A DNA stretch of 64,000 nt from Fusarium oxysporum f. sp. lycopersici 4287 (GCF_000149955.1 NC_030989.1:699079-763078); one strand, 5' to 3'. Shown: positions 34,655 through 46,100, numbered from the stretch's first letter. Numbers and translations are program-made. The notes: a model not told the origin generated them from the letters alone.

Positions 34655-35658
34655 ATGGCAGACTTTCAACCTAAGAGCATTCTCATTTTCGGAGCTACCG
34701 GTAACATTGGGCGATATATCACGAATGCTATCGCCAATGCCCAGCCAGCATTCGATCATGTGGCCATCTTCACCTCGGAAGACACAGTTACCAGAAAACC
34801 AGAATTGATCAAAGAGCTCAAGTCGAAGGCAGTCAAGATTATCACAGGAGATGTCAATAATCCTGAGGACGTAAAGAGGGCTTACCAAGGCGTCGACACT
34901 GTCATCAGTGCAGTGGGACGCAATGTCATCGAGACACAGATTGAGCTCTTTAAACTCGCAGCTGAGTCTGGTTCAGTTAAGTGGTTTTTCCCTTCAGAAT
35001 ACGGCACAGATATCGAATACGGTCCCCAGAGCGCCAGTGAGAAGCCTCATCAGCTGAAACTCAAGGTACGAAAGTATATTCGAGAAAACGCAAATGGTCT
35101 GAAGTATACTTTTGTCGTTACTGGGCCGTATATCGATATGTACTTTACCCTTTCGCCTGACGTCATTGAGGCTGGAGGATTTGATCATAAGAATAAGAAG
35201 GCGGTCTTGATTGATAATGGGGAGGGCAAGATTGGCTTCACAACTATGCCTGAGTAAGTTTCATCTTGTGATCACTCTTCATAGAGCTGTGACTAATGTT
35301 TTATAGCGTTGGAAGGGCTGTAGTCGCAGCTCTTCGTCACCCCGCAGAGTCTTTCAACCGCGCCCTGATCGTCCAATCCTTCGTCGTCAACTCTAAGCAG
35401 ATTCTGAAGGAGCTTGAGAAGCAGACTGGCGGTGAACCGTGGGAAGTTTCAAGCTACACTCTCGATGAGTTGAGGGAAGCCGAGAAGAAGGGGTGGGCTG
35501 CTGGAAATCCCAAGGCTGTTTCATATACACTCCGACGAATTTGGTCTGAGGGCGGCACGCTTTATGAAAAGACGGACAATGAGAGGATTGGACTCAAGGA
35601 GGAAGATCTGGAGACTCTGGAGGATGCTGTTAAGAGGGAACTTACGACTGGATACTGA
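34655..35658 (+). CDS. NmrA-like / isoflavone reductase-like NAD(P)-binding protein
   Basis: Exons 34655-35253 and 35307-35658 join (TTMPD/VGRAVVAAL) to 316 aa. The atypical short-chain dehydrogenase fold opens with ILIFGATGNIGRYI (GxxGxxG dinucleotide motif). DTVISAVGRN and KWFFPSEYGTD follow, the latter typical of the phenylcoumaran benzylic ether/isoflavone reductase branch, with a Lys-containing helix (HQLKLKVRKYIREN). Fungal members act as oxidoreductases in secondary metabolism or as redox sensors (NmrA itself binds NAD(P) and represses AreA). A catalytic role cannot be confirmed from sequence. Confidence 0.88.
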
Positions 35659-35926
35659 TTAATACCTTGTGATACTTGAACATACTTCTTCCGATGGCCA
35701 ACACTGGGCTTGCTGAGCTCATTCTTCTGAAGTTTATAACAAATTATAGTTCGGTCTCGTCTAGAAGTGAGGTCTTGGGAAATGCAAAGGAGAAAAGCCT
35801 CGTTAGGGTACAAAACCTCTTTGATTGAGATGTGCAACAAGTTATATTCACTGAAATTGGCGCTTCTACGCATAATCGTATTCTTCATCTCTCGGATACC
35901 CATTCAATGTCATATCACGCCCCAAT

Positions 35927-36196
35927 CTAAGGCCACCAAAGCCAATCGATTTCCATGTCAGCAAAAGGGTTGCGAGGAAACCAGTCAGGAAGATATTCGC
36001 CCCATCCCCAGTAATTTCCAGCCCCCATAGGATGGTCAGCGCACATTCGAATTTGCATGACATCAACATCGGGAGGAAGGTCATTAGGATCCCATTCCAT
36101 GGGTCCAAGACGACCGCATTTCTCCTTGGCCATGGGCCATTGATCGGCTATGGCAACGGTAGCGAGACCAGCCGCGAGAAGGACTTGGGGCTTCAT
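35927..36196 (-). CDS. Small secreted protein
   Basis: An 89-aa ORF starting MKPQVLLAAGLATVAIADQW, a clear signal peptide. The mature part has two Cys (KCGRLGPMEWDP, RMCADHPMG), many acidic residues and an aromatic C terminus (NYWGWGEYLPDWFP ... IDWLWWP). The start at 36196 is backed by a likely 5'-UTR intron (36254-36204: donor GTAAGC, acceptor CCCTAG) just before it. A TATATA box lies at 36366-36371. The ORF can be extended to 36223, but that part lies in the intron. I do not recognise a function; size and secretion suggest a surface or effector-like role. Confidence 0.65.
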   Translation of the reverse strand: MKPQVLLAAGLATVAIADQWPMAKEKCGRLGPMEWDPNDLPPDVDVMQIRMCADHPMGAGNYWGWGEYLPDWFPRNPFADMEIDWLWWP

Positions 36197-36203
36197 ATCG
36201 GCT

Positions 36204-36254
36204 CTAGGGTGAGATGTCAGCAAAAAAATCAGAAAATATATTAAAAATGCTTAC
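36204..36254 (-). other. Probable 5'-UTR intron of the small secreted protein gene
   Basis: On the minus strand, GTAAGC at the 5' side and CCCTAG at the 3' side, 51 nt, ending seven bases before the ATG at 36196. It removes the upstream in-frame codons. Confidence 0.45.
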
Positions 36255-36365
36255 GTCTTGTGATCTAAATGGTCGTGTTGATCTGTTGGTTGGAATTATG
36301 GGTAATGAAGAAATAAGGTTAAAATAGAGGGTGAGACTGAACACGAAAAATAAAAAAAGCTCGGG

Positions 36366-36371
36366 TATATA
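36366..36371 (-). promoter_or_regulatory. TATA-like box of the small secreted protein gene
   Basis: TATATA about 170 bp upstream of the start codon and about 110 bp upstream of the putative UTR intron. Confidence 0.4.
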
Positions 36372-36588
36372 GCCTGTCACCTTGCCTATTCCGAAACGTG
36401 GCGCTTCTCTAAATGGTTTGGATGCCTAAAAGGAATGGTTATGCTGACGCAAGCTAAGAAGAGGCACAGCTTCGGGTTCCGGGGATGAGCTGACACGATA
36501 GGTAAGATCATATCGTTGAATTCAATGAGTCCAGGAGCTCGCTTGTAGCAGTCAGTTGAGCTAACTCTAGCGGCACAAGCGCCTCTTG

Positions 36589-37055
36589 ATGGCCTATCAT
36601 CTTTGTTCTGGCGTATGCAGGCCGCTAATTCGGCTTGATGCTCCACCTGACAGCTTCAGAGCATGTGGCCCGGAGCAAGATGCAGGAGAACTATGGTATT
36701 CCGAAGTGGATATGTGTTCATTGAGAATCAGCACCAAATCTCATGGACATGGCCAGATTGCAGAGTTTGTTGTCCACCCAAGCTTGAAAAGAGACAAGTT
36801 TAACAAGATACGAGTCATCGTGTGACTGACGACAAGGATCATTTGCTGCGCCTCGAATCCTGGCGGATGCGACAGTCTAGTAATCGTTCCCATGACTGGT
36901 TCAACGACTTGATCAAATACCTGAAAACTGCCAAGTTACAGATCGATCCATTGGCCAAAGTGGATGTCTTTGTCGTGGTAGCCAGTCACGGCTTTGCAGA
37001 CTGGAATTCCCTCAACAGCCAAGCATTTAACGAGAACCTCTTGGATGTCACGTAG
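36589..37055 (+). pseudogene. Hypothetical gene interrupted by a 2-bp frameshift
   Basis: Two adjacent plus-strand ORFs, 36589-36825 (MAYHLCSGVCRPL...) and 36822-37055 (no ATG; ...HDWFNDLIKYLKTAKLQIDP ... DWNSLNSQAFNENLLDVT), read as one coherent soluble protein of about 155 aa if the GTGTG at 36820-36824 carries one extra TG. No donor/acceptor pair explains the switch. No family is recognised. It is either a recently broken gene, a base-calling slip in a short TG repeat, or chance. Confidence 0.35.
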
Positions 37056-37312
37056 GGCTGATGGGTGATAGTTTAAGACTATCTGGCTTTTGATAGAGTC
37101 GGGGGTTTCCTTTTTTGTGCAGAGTTTAAAATATTAGATGACCCGGCGCTTGAACCTTACAGCAACGTGTCTAGACTATCCAGCAACGACTCAAGAAACT
37201 CATGGATGATATCACCTTCATCGCGAGAAGTTGAGGTGGTCGTGGGGAAATGACAACTGTCAATATCTTGATCCAATGACTGGACAAATTCAAATCAGGT
37301 TTATAGTACGTG

Positions 37313-38283
37313 CTAACTAAATGGCTTCTTTCCCCGAGCAAGAAACAATTGCTGTTCACCACCAATCTCTCTAGGTACTTGAGACGGCGCCGAGGTCAAC
37401 TTCCACGCCCAATCTTCAAGTCCAGCTTTATCGAACGAACTCTTTACTTCATTCTCTTGAAACCCCATTCTACTAATCGCTCCTAGCGTTCGATTTCCTG
37501 TCTGAGCACTACTGCCCGCAGAGCTTGCAACCCAGTCAATGATAAGTAAGATTCCTCCAGGTCTCAGTCGTTTTGAGAGCTGTGATATCATGTTCTCCGG
37601 GTCTTCGATATGATGGAGAGCCATGCACATGGCTACCACGTCAAAATCAAAGAATCCTGGGGTGTTGGTCTCCGGAGACGGCGTCAACTCGGGATCGATA
37701 AGATCACCCTGAACAGCTCGCATTTTTGTCGACGTATAGCCTGCTTTCAGTGCCATTTTGTTATACTGCTCTACCATTCCTGATGCTATGTCCATACCTC
37801 TCACTGTAGACATGAAGGGTGCGAGCGCCTAATAAAATCAGCATAGAGTTCAACGGTTAACGTCGTGGATCTTACCCGAGACGCCACGCCATCACCGCAG
37901 GCGTAATCTAACAGTTTTGTCGGTCTTGAAGATGGTGGCCTGATACCAATCCAGTCTATGTTGGAGCGTAGCTCTTTTGATATTTGATTGCACAGCTCAA
38001 TAATCCAAGGCCATCGAAATAGCGCTGGAGGAGCATTACTGGCACGAGTTAGTCCTTGCGAGGGCCTTAGTAGGTTGAAAGGTTCATACTTGTAGTGAGC
38101 CTTGTTCTGCTCTCCCATTGACCTCGGGATTTCATGAGATGGACCATGGTGATGATGATGAGTATGGTACTGCAGATGGTGGTGGTGATGATGGCAATGG
38201 GGTATATCCTCCACGGGTTCGTGCTCCATTCTAATGAGAGGTTTGACAGTAGGATTTCTGAGATGTATAGTATATATATTCAT
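37313..38283 (-). CDS. SAM-dependent methyltransferase with histidine-rich N terminus
   Basis: Exons 38283-38090, 38038-37876 and 37828-37313 join to 290 aa. The first intron (51 nt, donor GTATGA, branch GACTAAC, acceptor CCAG) is a multiple of three and open, so it would be missed by ORF calling; the second has donor GTAAGA. The class I Rossmann methyltransferase is shown by motif I LLDYACGDGVASR, the post-I GMDIASGMVEQYN, VVAMCMALHHIEDPENM (motif II/III) and LRPGGILLIIDW. The substrate is unknown. Before it lies a His tract (HCHHHHHHLQYHTHHHHH) that could bind Ni, Zn or Cu. The second Met (38229) is an alternative start and keeps the His tract. Confidence 0.85.
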
Positions 38284-39000
38284 TCAAGTCCCACGATGTT
38301 CAAAATAGTCAAAGATGAGATTTTGCGAGCAAAAAGCTAGGTATCTTGGTTTAGCGACACCAAAAGGGTTGGTAGGTGAGAACCCTGATGGGCTCTTACA
38401 TCAGTCTGTCAGAACACACGACAGATAAGTCCATATCACAAGAGGCGAGCTTAAGGATGCGTCCCAGTTTCAAATTGACTCAGCATTGATGTTTTTCTTT
38501 TCAAAAGGTCACATTTTCATGACCGCTCTGTTTATTGCCACGGGTCTGAGAAGTGCCATAACCAACTTCATTGCTTAGGCGGAACCCCAATGTTGAGCAG
38601 TTAACGAGTATGCTTCAACTCAACTATGGGTTACATGGTTTTAATATAACTGAAATATTCTTTGAAAAAGCCCTTGGCTTTAGGTGAGTCATCATTTGTT
38701 CGCACCTCGATTATTTCCTGGGCGCCTTAGCCTTCTAATCAACGAAAATTCCGTCAATATTTGGAACTCAGGATGTGATTTCATGGTACGGAGGAGCAAT
38801 CGGAATGAGACAGGAATCAAACTTCTGTAGTCGACTAGAGCTCGCTTTTCTCCCTAAGGAAGGCTATCAAGGCTTGCGGAAGTCCTAACGAAAACACAAC
38901 AGTCGATCCAGCCTTCCAGTTGCTACAATATCAAATATGGAGTGCTCCAGGGTATCCAATCAAGATATGAGTTAAAGGTGATTGTGTACCGACAGGGGTG

Positions 39001-39023
39001 TGATAAGCTCCAACTGCTTATCA
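39001..39023. promoter_or_regulatory. Inverted GATA sites upstream of the YcsF-like gene
   Basis: A perfect inverted repeat: TGATAAGC, 7-nt spacer, GCTTATCA. Each arm contains the HGATAR core bound by fungal GATA factors such as AreA (nitrogen) or the iron repressor Sre. It lies about 260-280 bp before the ATG at 39281. Confidence 0.55.
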
Positions 39024-39029
39024 GACTTA

Positions 39030-39068
39030 CTACCCCAATCTTCCCAAAACGATCATTTTCTACCCCAA
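39030..39068 (+). promoter_or_regulatory. Two CTACCCCAA motifs before the YcsF-like gene
   Basis: Exact copies at 39030-39038 and 39060-39068, 21 bp apart, 213-251 bp before the ATG. The same 9-mer recurs before the next two genes of the block. Confidence 0.5.
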
Positions 39069-39280
39069 CTGTCATCCCTCAATCATGATTAACTTGTCCA
39101 ATGTTACATGGGGTTCAGCGATCAGTAACGTCATATTGTAACAAGACAACTGAACGGGGGAGGTATCACGTGTATTGGAGAGATAATGAGCACAAATTCC
39201 TCGTCGAATCATGACTTGAGCACGAGTGTCGACCTATCTCGAAGTCGAATTATCATTCATTCTATCAGAAATCCTGCATC

Positions 39281-40126
39281 ATGACTGGTTTAGCGCAAAG
39301 ATATGAGATCAATGCTGATATGGGAGAAGGCTTCGGCCGATGGAAAATGGTAAGATCTCTGAAAGTCAGTGTTTGTTACCAGATATTAACCAAGGTTTAA
39401 TAGGGTCCAGATGAGGAACTTATGCCTCTCATAGATGCTGCAAATATTGCATGTGGTTTCCACGCTGGTGATCCGTCTATCATGCTAAAGACAGTCCGTC
39501 TCTGCAAGCAACATGGCGTCAAAGCTGGTGCTCATCCCGGCTTACAAGACCTCTTTGGCTTTGGACGCCGAAAAATGGAAATCGACCCCAAGGACATGTA
39601 TGCAATGGTCTTGTATCAAGTTGGAGCTCTAAAAGCAATGCTGGACGCCGAAGGTGTTGAGCTCTCTCACATTAAACCTCACGGAGAACTCTTCTTCTAC
39701 ATGCAAAGAGACAAGGGAATAATGAGAGCTGTACTAGAAGCTTGTGCAACTTTTAAAGTTCCTGTATACGCCTGCCAGAACCCAGAACAGGAGGCTATGT
39801 GTAATGAGATGGGCGTTCCCTTTCAAGGAGAGGTCTACGTTGATATCGACTACTCACCAGAGGGAAGACTTGTCCCTTTTGCGCAATCTCATCCTGTAAC
39901 GCCGGAGTTATGCCATGAACGGGCGTTTGGTGCTGCTATGAAGGATACAGGGAAGGACATCAATGGGGACCCATTCAACTTTGGATTTAAGGGGAAGCCG
40001 TTCAGCATATGTCTGCATTCTGATTCGCCGACTGTGTTGGAAAATGCGAAGCTGGTTCGACAGGCAGTGGATGAAGCGAACCGAAAGAAGTTTCCTTCAC
40101 AGAATACCAATGGTCATAGATTGTAG
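39281..40126 (+). CDS. LamB/YcsF family protein (PxpA-like 5-oxoprolinase subunit)
   Basis: Exons 39281-39349 and 39404-40126 join (GRWKM/GPDEELMPL) to 263 aa, the normal length for the family. Signature blocks: EINADMGEGFG at the N terminus, DAANIACGFHAGDPSIM, GVKAGAHPGLQDLFGFGRRKM, SHIKPHGELFF, and the C-terminal ICLHSDSPTVLENAKLVRQA. These contain the conserved Asp/His residues expected of the TIM-like metal site. Bacterial YcsF is PxpA, which with PxpB (KipI) and PxpC (KipA) forms the ATP-dependent 5-oxoprolinase. Here the KipA- and KipI-like modules are in the fusion protein at 43177, in the same orientation with only a transporter between. This context suggests a joint reaction on a cyclic amide. 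Confidence 0.92.
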
Positions 40127-40751
40127 ACATTATCCCAAAAGGATAAATACTGCAGGAAATCTGGTTTTCCATAGAAATTGAAAACTGTGTAACAACCTAG
40201 ACTCACATGATTTTGACAGCTTGATTACTCGTACAAAATGAATGTCGAAATGCTATACCGTCGTATACTTGAAACCGTTACTGCGCTTAAGCAGCGGAAC
40301 GGGAGAAGTACCGACAGCATGGTTGTCTGACACACCTCCAAGTGAGAACTTGGTTCGTTCCTCGCTAAGAATGTCAATAAGATGGCCAGAAGTCCAGACC
40401 ACTCAATCTGCCCTCAAAGAATGCCGGTCCTGGTCACACATGACGAGCTATCAATGCGGGGATGGTAGCTTAGCTTTTAGCTCCCCCTGTCCATCATATC
40501 AAGGGTCGCGCGATAAGACTCGAAAGGTTGGGGTAGAAATAGGTTGTCTAGATTGCCTATCGCAAGCCACTTCGTCTAGTAAGTGATAATAAGGTAGTAT
40601 AAATCATATAGATGTCTTGATGATCTGCATTGCTGTGGTGTTTTAAGACAAGGTGCAGTCTTTAAATATTTTTCTTCTCAAAATCCACAGAATTCTCATT
40701 GATGTCCCTTTTGTCTTCTTGATATTTATTTCGTGATCAAATACTGGTGCA
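40127..40751. other. Promoter region of the MFS transporter
   Basis: No gene; a 114-codon ORF at 40242-40586 has no domain. Contains GATAAG (40512-40517), TTGGGGTAG (40528-40536) and GATAA (40585-40589). Confidence 0.5.
40512..40536. promoter_or_regulatory. GATA site and TTGGGGTAG motif before the MFS gene
   Basis: GATAAG at 40512-40517 and the exact 9-mer TTGGGGTAG at 40528-40536, about 216-240 bp before the ATG at 40752. The spacing is close to that at the YcsF-like gene. Confidence 0.45.
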
Positions 40752-42458
40752 ATGACTTCTGGAGTCGCCATTCCTGGAACCGTCCAGCTCGTTGATGTCC
40801 AAGGCATATTCAACGTGAAGCATGGCCAACAATCACGCGACATCGTCCTCGTTCCGCAGCCCACTGACGACCCCGATGATCCTTTACGTTGGAGTATCCC
40901 TCGAAAGACAAGAAATATCGTCTGCGCCATGGTATGGTGCTTCTTCGTCGCTGCCATGATCTCAGGTTTATCACCTGCTTACATCTTGATCGAGGAAGAC
41001 ACTGGCATTTCGATCGCTGATTTGAGTACTGGCAATGGTATTCTGTTCCTATTTTTGGGATGGGGAACGATGATTACTCAATGCGTTGCTCTTGCATATG
41101 GTCGACGCCTCACTCTTATTGTGTCTGTCATTCTCACCACGGGTATTACTCTTTGGACCGCCTTCATCAAGTCGAGAGGAGAGTTCTTCACAAACCGAGT
41201 TCTGCTTGGTATTTGTGCTTCACCCCAAGAGACTCTTATAGAAGTCATTATTGGAGACATCTTCTTCGCGCATGACCGAGGCTTCTATATGGGTGCCTAT
41301 AGCTGGACTTTATGGTGCGGCGCGTTCCTTGCACCCGTGGCATCTGGCTATGTCGCTCAAGAGCTCGGCTGGCGATGGATCCAGTATATCCTCACTATCA
41401 TAGGAGGAAGCGTCGCTATCATTACATTTTTCCTGTTTGAGGAGACAATGTTCTACCGCCATCACGACGTCGGAAACCTGTCTGATACAGCTGCACTCGA
41501 CCCAGCTACCATCAAAGCCTCCGCGACAGTCGGAAAGGACGTCGAGGCTCCGTCAGAGAAGCAAGACCCTTCAGTCCAAGACGAGAAGTCCACATCACGA
41601 TCTATGGAGGCAGCGGCGTATACACCAGGTGAGAGCGAAAGGACATATTTAGGGAAGCTCAAGGTCTGGGGCTATCACGACTCGCGACAGCCTAGCACCT
41701 TCAAGCTCTTCTTCCTCCCCATTCGACTGCTCTTCTCCTTCCCAGGCATTGGCTTCGGTGGCCTTCTCGTGGGTGGAATTCTCGCCTGGTATAACGTCGT
41801 TGGAGGCTCTCTAGCTCTGATCCTGGGAAACCCACCTTACAACTTCAGCGCCAACAACATTGGACTCACGTACCTTGCTTCTGTTGTCGGTGTCACTGTT
41901 GGGTGCTTCCTTTCAGGTTGGATGTCAGATGCCCTGGCCTTGTTCCTTGCCCGTCGAAATGGAGGTGTCATGGAACCCGAGCAGCGTCTCTGGACTTGTC
42001 TCGTCGCGCTTGTCATGCATCCGGCAGGCTGTCTGCTGTATGGTGTTGGCGCTTCGTATCATATCCACTGGTTTGGAGTTGTCTTTGGCCTCGGGTTGAT
42101 CTGCGTAACTCTTCCCATGGGCTCCAATCTCGCTTTCACTTATATCCTTGACACTTACAAGGAGGTCGCCGGCGAAGGTCTTGTATCGACCATCTTGATT
42201 CGGAACATGATGGGTATGTACACACTTCAATCACCATATCTTCACTACTAACACTATCCAGGTTTCGCGTTTGGGTACGCCGTGGTTCCAATGATTGAGA
42301 ACCTTGGACTTCGCAATGCCTTCATCCTCATCGCCGTGTTGGGAGAGGCTGTCTGGTGCACTGCGATCATGATGATATATGTTGGCAAGCCTCTGAGAAG
42401 ATGGACCGCGCATTCTTATTGGAATCTCATTGAGCATTACGGTGCGACTGCTCATTGA
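40752..42458 (+). CDS. MFS transporter (DHA1/HOL1-like)
   Basis: Exons 40752-42213 and 42262-42458 join (IRNMMG/FAFGYAVVP) to 552 aa; the intron is 48 nt with a CTAAC branch. The cytosolic N terminus has the DDPDDPLRWS stretch typical of fungal DHA1/HOL1-type carriers. Two bundles of six membrane segments are separated by a charged central loop (about residues 245-310, including VEAPSEKQDPS). The TM4-5 region reads FFTNRVLLGICASPQETL. HOL1-like carriers move cations, polyamines and drugs. Set between the YcsF-like gene and the biotin-dependent fusion, and sharing their promoter motifs, it is likely to import the substrate or export a product of that pathway. Confidence 0.9.
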
Positions 42459-43176
42459 TCCTCCGTCCCTCAGGTACTAAAGGTTCAGTGGTAGACAAGC
42501 AGAGACTTAGTGTCGTTCGGCCAAGCAGTCACTTTCTTCTAGATAGTTTGAATCAAATCAAATCATTGCATTTTGAATTGAGCGCCGTCACATCCCGGTC
42601 GCAATTGTAAACATTGAATCCTGATACGTACCAGCGGTTACTGAAAGTCCCATGCAAATACTGGGATGATACTCTCCGTTTGCTCTCCAATAGTTACTTA
42701 ACTGTGTCCGTGGAGGTACGGATTTCAGCATCCCTCAGCTCCAAATTTTTAGCCTGCTACCAAATGTTTCCGCAATAGCCTCTATAGATCATCGCAACAT
42801 TTGTACATCCGTATCCCGTGTGGCCTCAATGAGCTCACTGATATGGGGATCCTGTTACACCTACCCCAATGGCTTACCATAATAGGAACACAAATTCCGG
42901 GTGCCCAAATTCTTACCTCTTTCGATCACCCCGCGTTGGGGTAGATAAGCTATCGAGATAGTGCATCTTAACCTGCCTGGAGGTGGAGAGGCTATCCCCA
43001 GTTTTGATAACACCTCACAAGCTGCTGCTCATCAACTCATACGTTCATTCCATGTTTCTGATCATTTCATAATAAGTCCAATCTTTCAGAAATTTATCAA
43101 AAGTTACCCTTCTCATATCTGTCTTATCATATCTTGTTCTTTTACTGAACTCTCCAAATTCGCCTCGGTTGCAGTC
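42459..43176. other. Promoter region of the biotin-dependent fusion gene
   Basis: No gene. Holds CTACCCCAA at 42861-42869, TTGGGGTAG at 42936-42944 and clustered GATA cores from 42944. The ORF that starts at 42961 merely extends the first exon into the leader. Confidence 0.5.
42861..42960. promoter_or_regulatory. Paired CTACCCCAA/TTGGGGTAG motifs and GATA cluster
   Basis: CTACCCCAA at 42861-42869 and its reverse complement at 42936-42944. The latter runs directly into GATAAGCTATC (42944-42954, GATA cores on both strands) and AGATAG (42957-). Located 217-316 bp before the ATG at 43177. Confidence 0.5.
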
Positions 43177-46100
43177 ATGGGTTCACTTGACTTACACACA
43201 CTACAGCACATTCGCAAGGTGTTAATAGCGAATCGCGGCGAGATTGCTGTTCGCTGCATAAATGCCTGTCGGAAACTTGGACTTCATGTTGTCTCAGTAT
43301 TTACCAATGCAGACGCAACGTCCCTGCATGTGAAGTTGGCAGACGAAGCAATCCTTTTACCAGGCGAGGATAGCTCGGCTTATACAGATGGGTAAGTATA
43401 GGAATTTCATCTTACGAATTTACGGCATCTAAACATTGATGACTTATAGGGATGCCATATTGGACATCTGCAAGCGCACAGGTGCAAATGTCGTATTTCC
43501 CGGATATGGCTTCCTCAGTGAGAACGCAGAGTTCGCTGATACAATTTCCTCTGCTGGCATCATCTTCGCTGGCCCTTCCACGGCTTCAATAAGAGCCATG
43601 GGCCTGAAACACGAGGCCAGAGGTATTGCACAATCGGCCAATGTCCCAGTCATCCCTGGAACTCAACTATTGGCGTCTGCTGAAGAAGCTACCAAAGCGG
43701 CGACAGAGTTGGGCTTCCCTGTTATGCTGAAAGCTACTGGAGGCGGCGGTGGTATGGGTCTTCAGATTTGCAATTCAGCAGATGAGATTGCGAAAGCTTT
43801 TGCTATGGTCGAGAGTCGCGCTGGTACGCTCTTCAAGAACAAGGGAGTCTTCTTGGAAAAGTACTACCCTCGTTCTCGCCACATCGAAGTCCAAGTTGCA
43901 GGCAACGGGGAAATCGTTGTCGCCTTTGGAGAACGCGAGTGCTCGCTACAAAGACGCCACCAGAAAGTTGTCGAGGAGTCTCCGAGTCCATTCTTGGAAC
44001 GCCATGCTGGATTACGCGAAAGAATGCTTGACGCAGCCATCAATTACGCACTCCAGCTGAGGTACAAGAGCGTTGGCACAGTTGAGTTTCTTGTTGACGA
44101 CGACACTGCGCAGTTCTTTTTTCTTGAGATGAACACTCGATTACAAGTGGAGCATGGTATCTCTGAGCTGTGCTACGGAGTTGACTTGGTCGAGTTGATG
44201 TTAAGACAAGCAGATTACGAACTTCGAGGCCAACTTGGCATCCCCTCTGAGACTCTCAAGGGCCTTGGCAGAACTCAGCCCCTTGGCTCAGCGATCGAAG
44301 TTCGTGTTTATGCCGAGATACCGCTCTGTAACTTCGCACCCAGTCCTGGTGTTCTCCAGCACGTTCATTGGCCACAAGGCGATGGTGTGCGAGTTGACAC
44401 TTGGGTCCAAAGCGGCCAGCGCATCACTCCTCTTTACGATCCCTTAATCGGTAAGGTTATGGTCCACAGTCCCGACGGTCGAGAAGCTGCGCGACGCAAG
44501 ATGCTTGCAGCACTGGCGGATACAGAACTTCAGGGGACTCAGTCTAACCTTGAGTACCTCTCTGCAATTCTCGACTCGGAGTTATTCGCAAGTGGGAACA
44601 CCCTGACCAATTCGCTATCGACTTTCGAGTTTAAGAGTTGCTCCATGCAAGTCCTTGAGCCCGGTGTATCCACCACGATCCAGGATTATCCAGGGCGCGT
44701 CTCTGTTGGACACGGCGTGCCCCCGGGAGGACCCATGGATGATCTTAGTGCTCGGATAGCAAACATTTTGGTTGGCAACGATGAAGGAGTTGAGTTATTG
44801 GAGGTGACCCTATCTGGTCCCAAGTTGCTGTTTCATGAGGCTGCGATTGTCAGTGTTTGTGGTGCCGAGCTTCCCATTGCGGTCGACGGTAGCGCGCAGC
44901 CGCTGTGGTCCAGACTTGTGGTCAAACAAGGTCAGATTTTGAGTCTGGGTAAAGTCACTGGAAGTGGTGCACGAGCATATCTCGCTGTTAGAGGCGGCTT
45001 TCCCGACGTCCCAGCGTTCCTCGGCTCCAAGTCAACCGCACCAGAGCTTGGGTTCGGTGGCTACCAAGGTCGAAAACTCCAGACACACGATATCCTCGCA
45101 CTGAGTCCTGATTCCAAAGTGCGAGCAGCCGAAGCGACAACGTTCACCTTTCCATCGCATCACGTACCCAAATTCGGAAGCACCACTATCTGTTGTATCG
45201 ATGGGCCGTACGGTTCTGATGATATCCTGACAGAGGAGGGATCGAAGACGTTGTATGAAGGGGAATGGAGTGTCAGTCACAACAGTGGCCGAAGTGGTAT
45301 ACGCTTGCAAGGACCGCGATTGAAGTGGGCTCGAACATCTGGAGGAGGTGGAGGATCACATCCGTCTAATGTGTTCGAGTACGGGTATCCCAATGGCGGT
45401 GTCAACTTTACTGGAGAGTCTCCCATTATATTTGCTAATGACCGACCTGACCTTGGTGGTTTCGTCTGCCCAACGACAATCTGCTCTGGGGAGATGTGGA
45501 AGCTCGGTCAACTCAAACCCGGCGACACCGTTCGGCTGCAATCCGTTTCATACGAGGATGCTCTGAAGATCACTCATGAGAAAAACGCTTATCTTGAAGC
45601 TCTGGCAGCCTTCGCTAATGGCAAATCTGGGGATGTAAGTGCTCCCCAAACAGCCTTCGCCGCGAAGCCCCCATCCTCCATTCTGCATCAGTCACCCGCA
45701 AGGGGTGTACATCCCCAGGTGATATATCGTCAAGGAGGTGATACCAGCATAATCGTTCAGTATGGAAACCAGACTTCGGACTTGCGAAACACAGTCTGTG
45801 TCCAACTGCTCACTCAGCAGCTGGCAGCTGCGAAACTGCCCAGTGTGCGAGGTGATCCTAACATTGCCACCCTCACTGTGCGCTTCGACCCAGTCCATAT
45901 AGACCGTTCTGAGCTTCTCCAACAGCTTCTGACCTTTGATACGAACATTGGCGATACTAGCGGGGTGAAGATCCCTGCTCGACAGATAAGACTGCCTGTC
46001 TGTCTGGACCACTCTTCACTCGAGGAGTCGGCGCAACGGTACATGGAGAACATCAGACCGACAGCTGCATATCTCCCAGACAATGTCGAATATCTCCGCA

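Larger units (their letters stand above)
38284..39280. other. Divergent promoter region of the methyltransferase and the YcsF-like gene
   Basis: About 1 kb without a gene. The right 280 bp hold a perfect GATA palindrome and two CTACCCCAA motifs, listed separately. The left end has a TATATATA stretch directly before the methyltransferase start. Confidence 0.5.
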
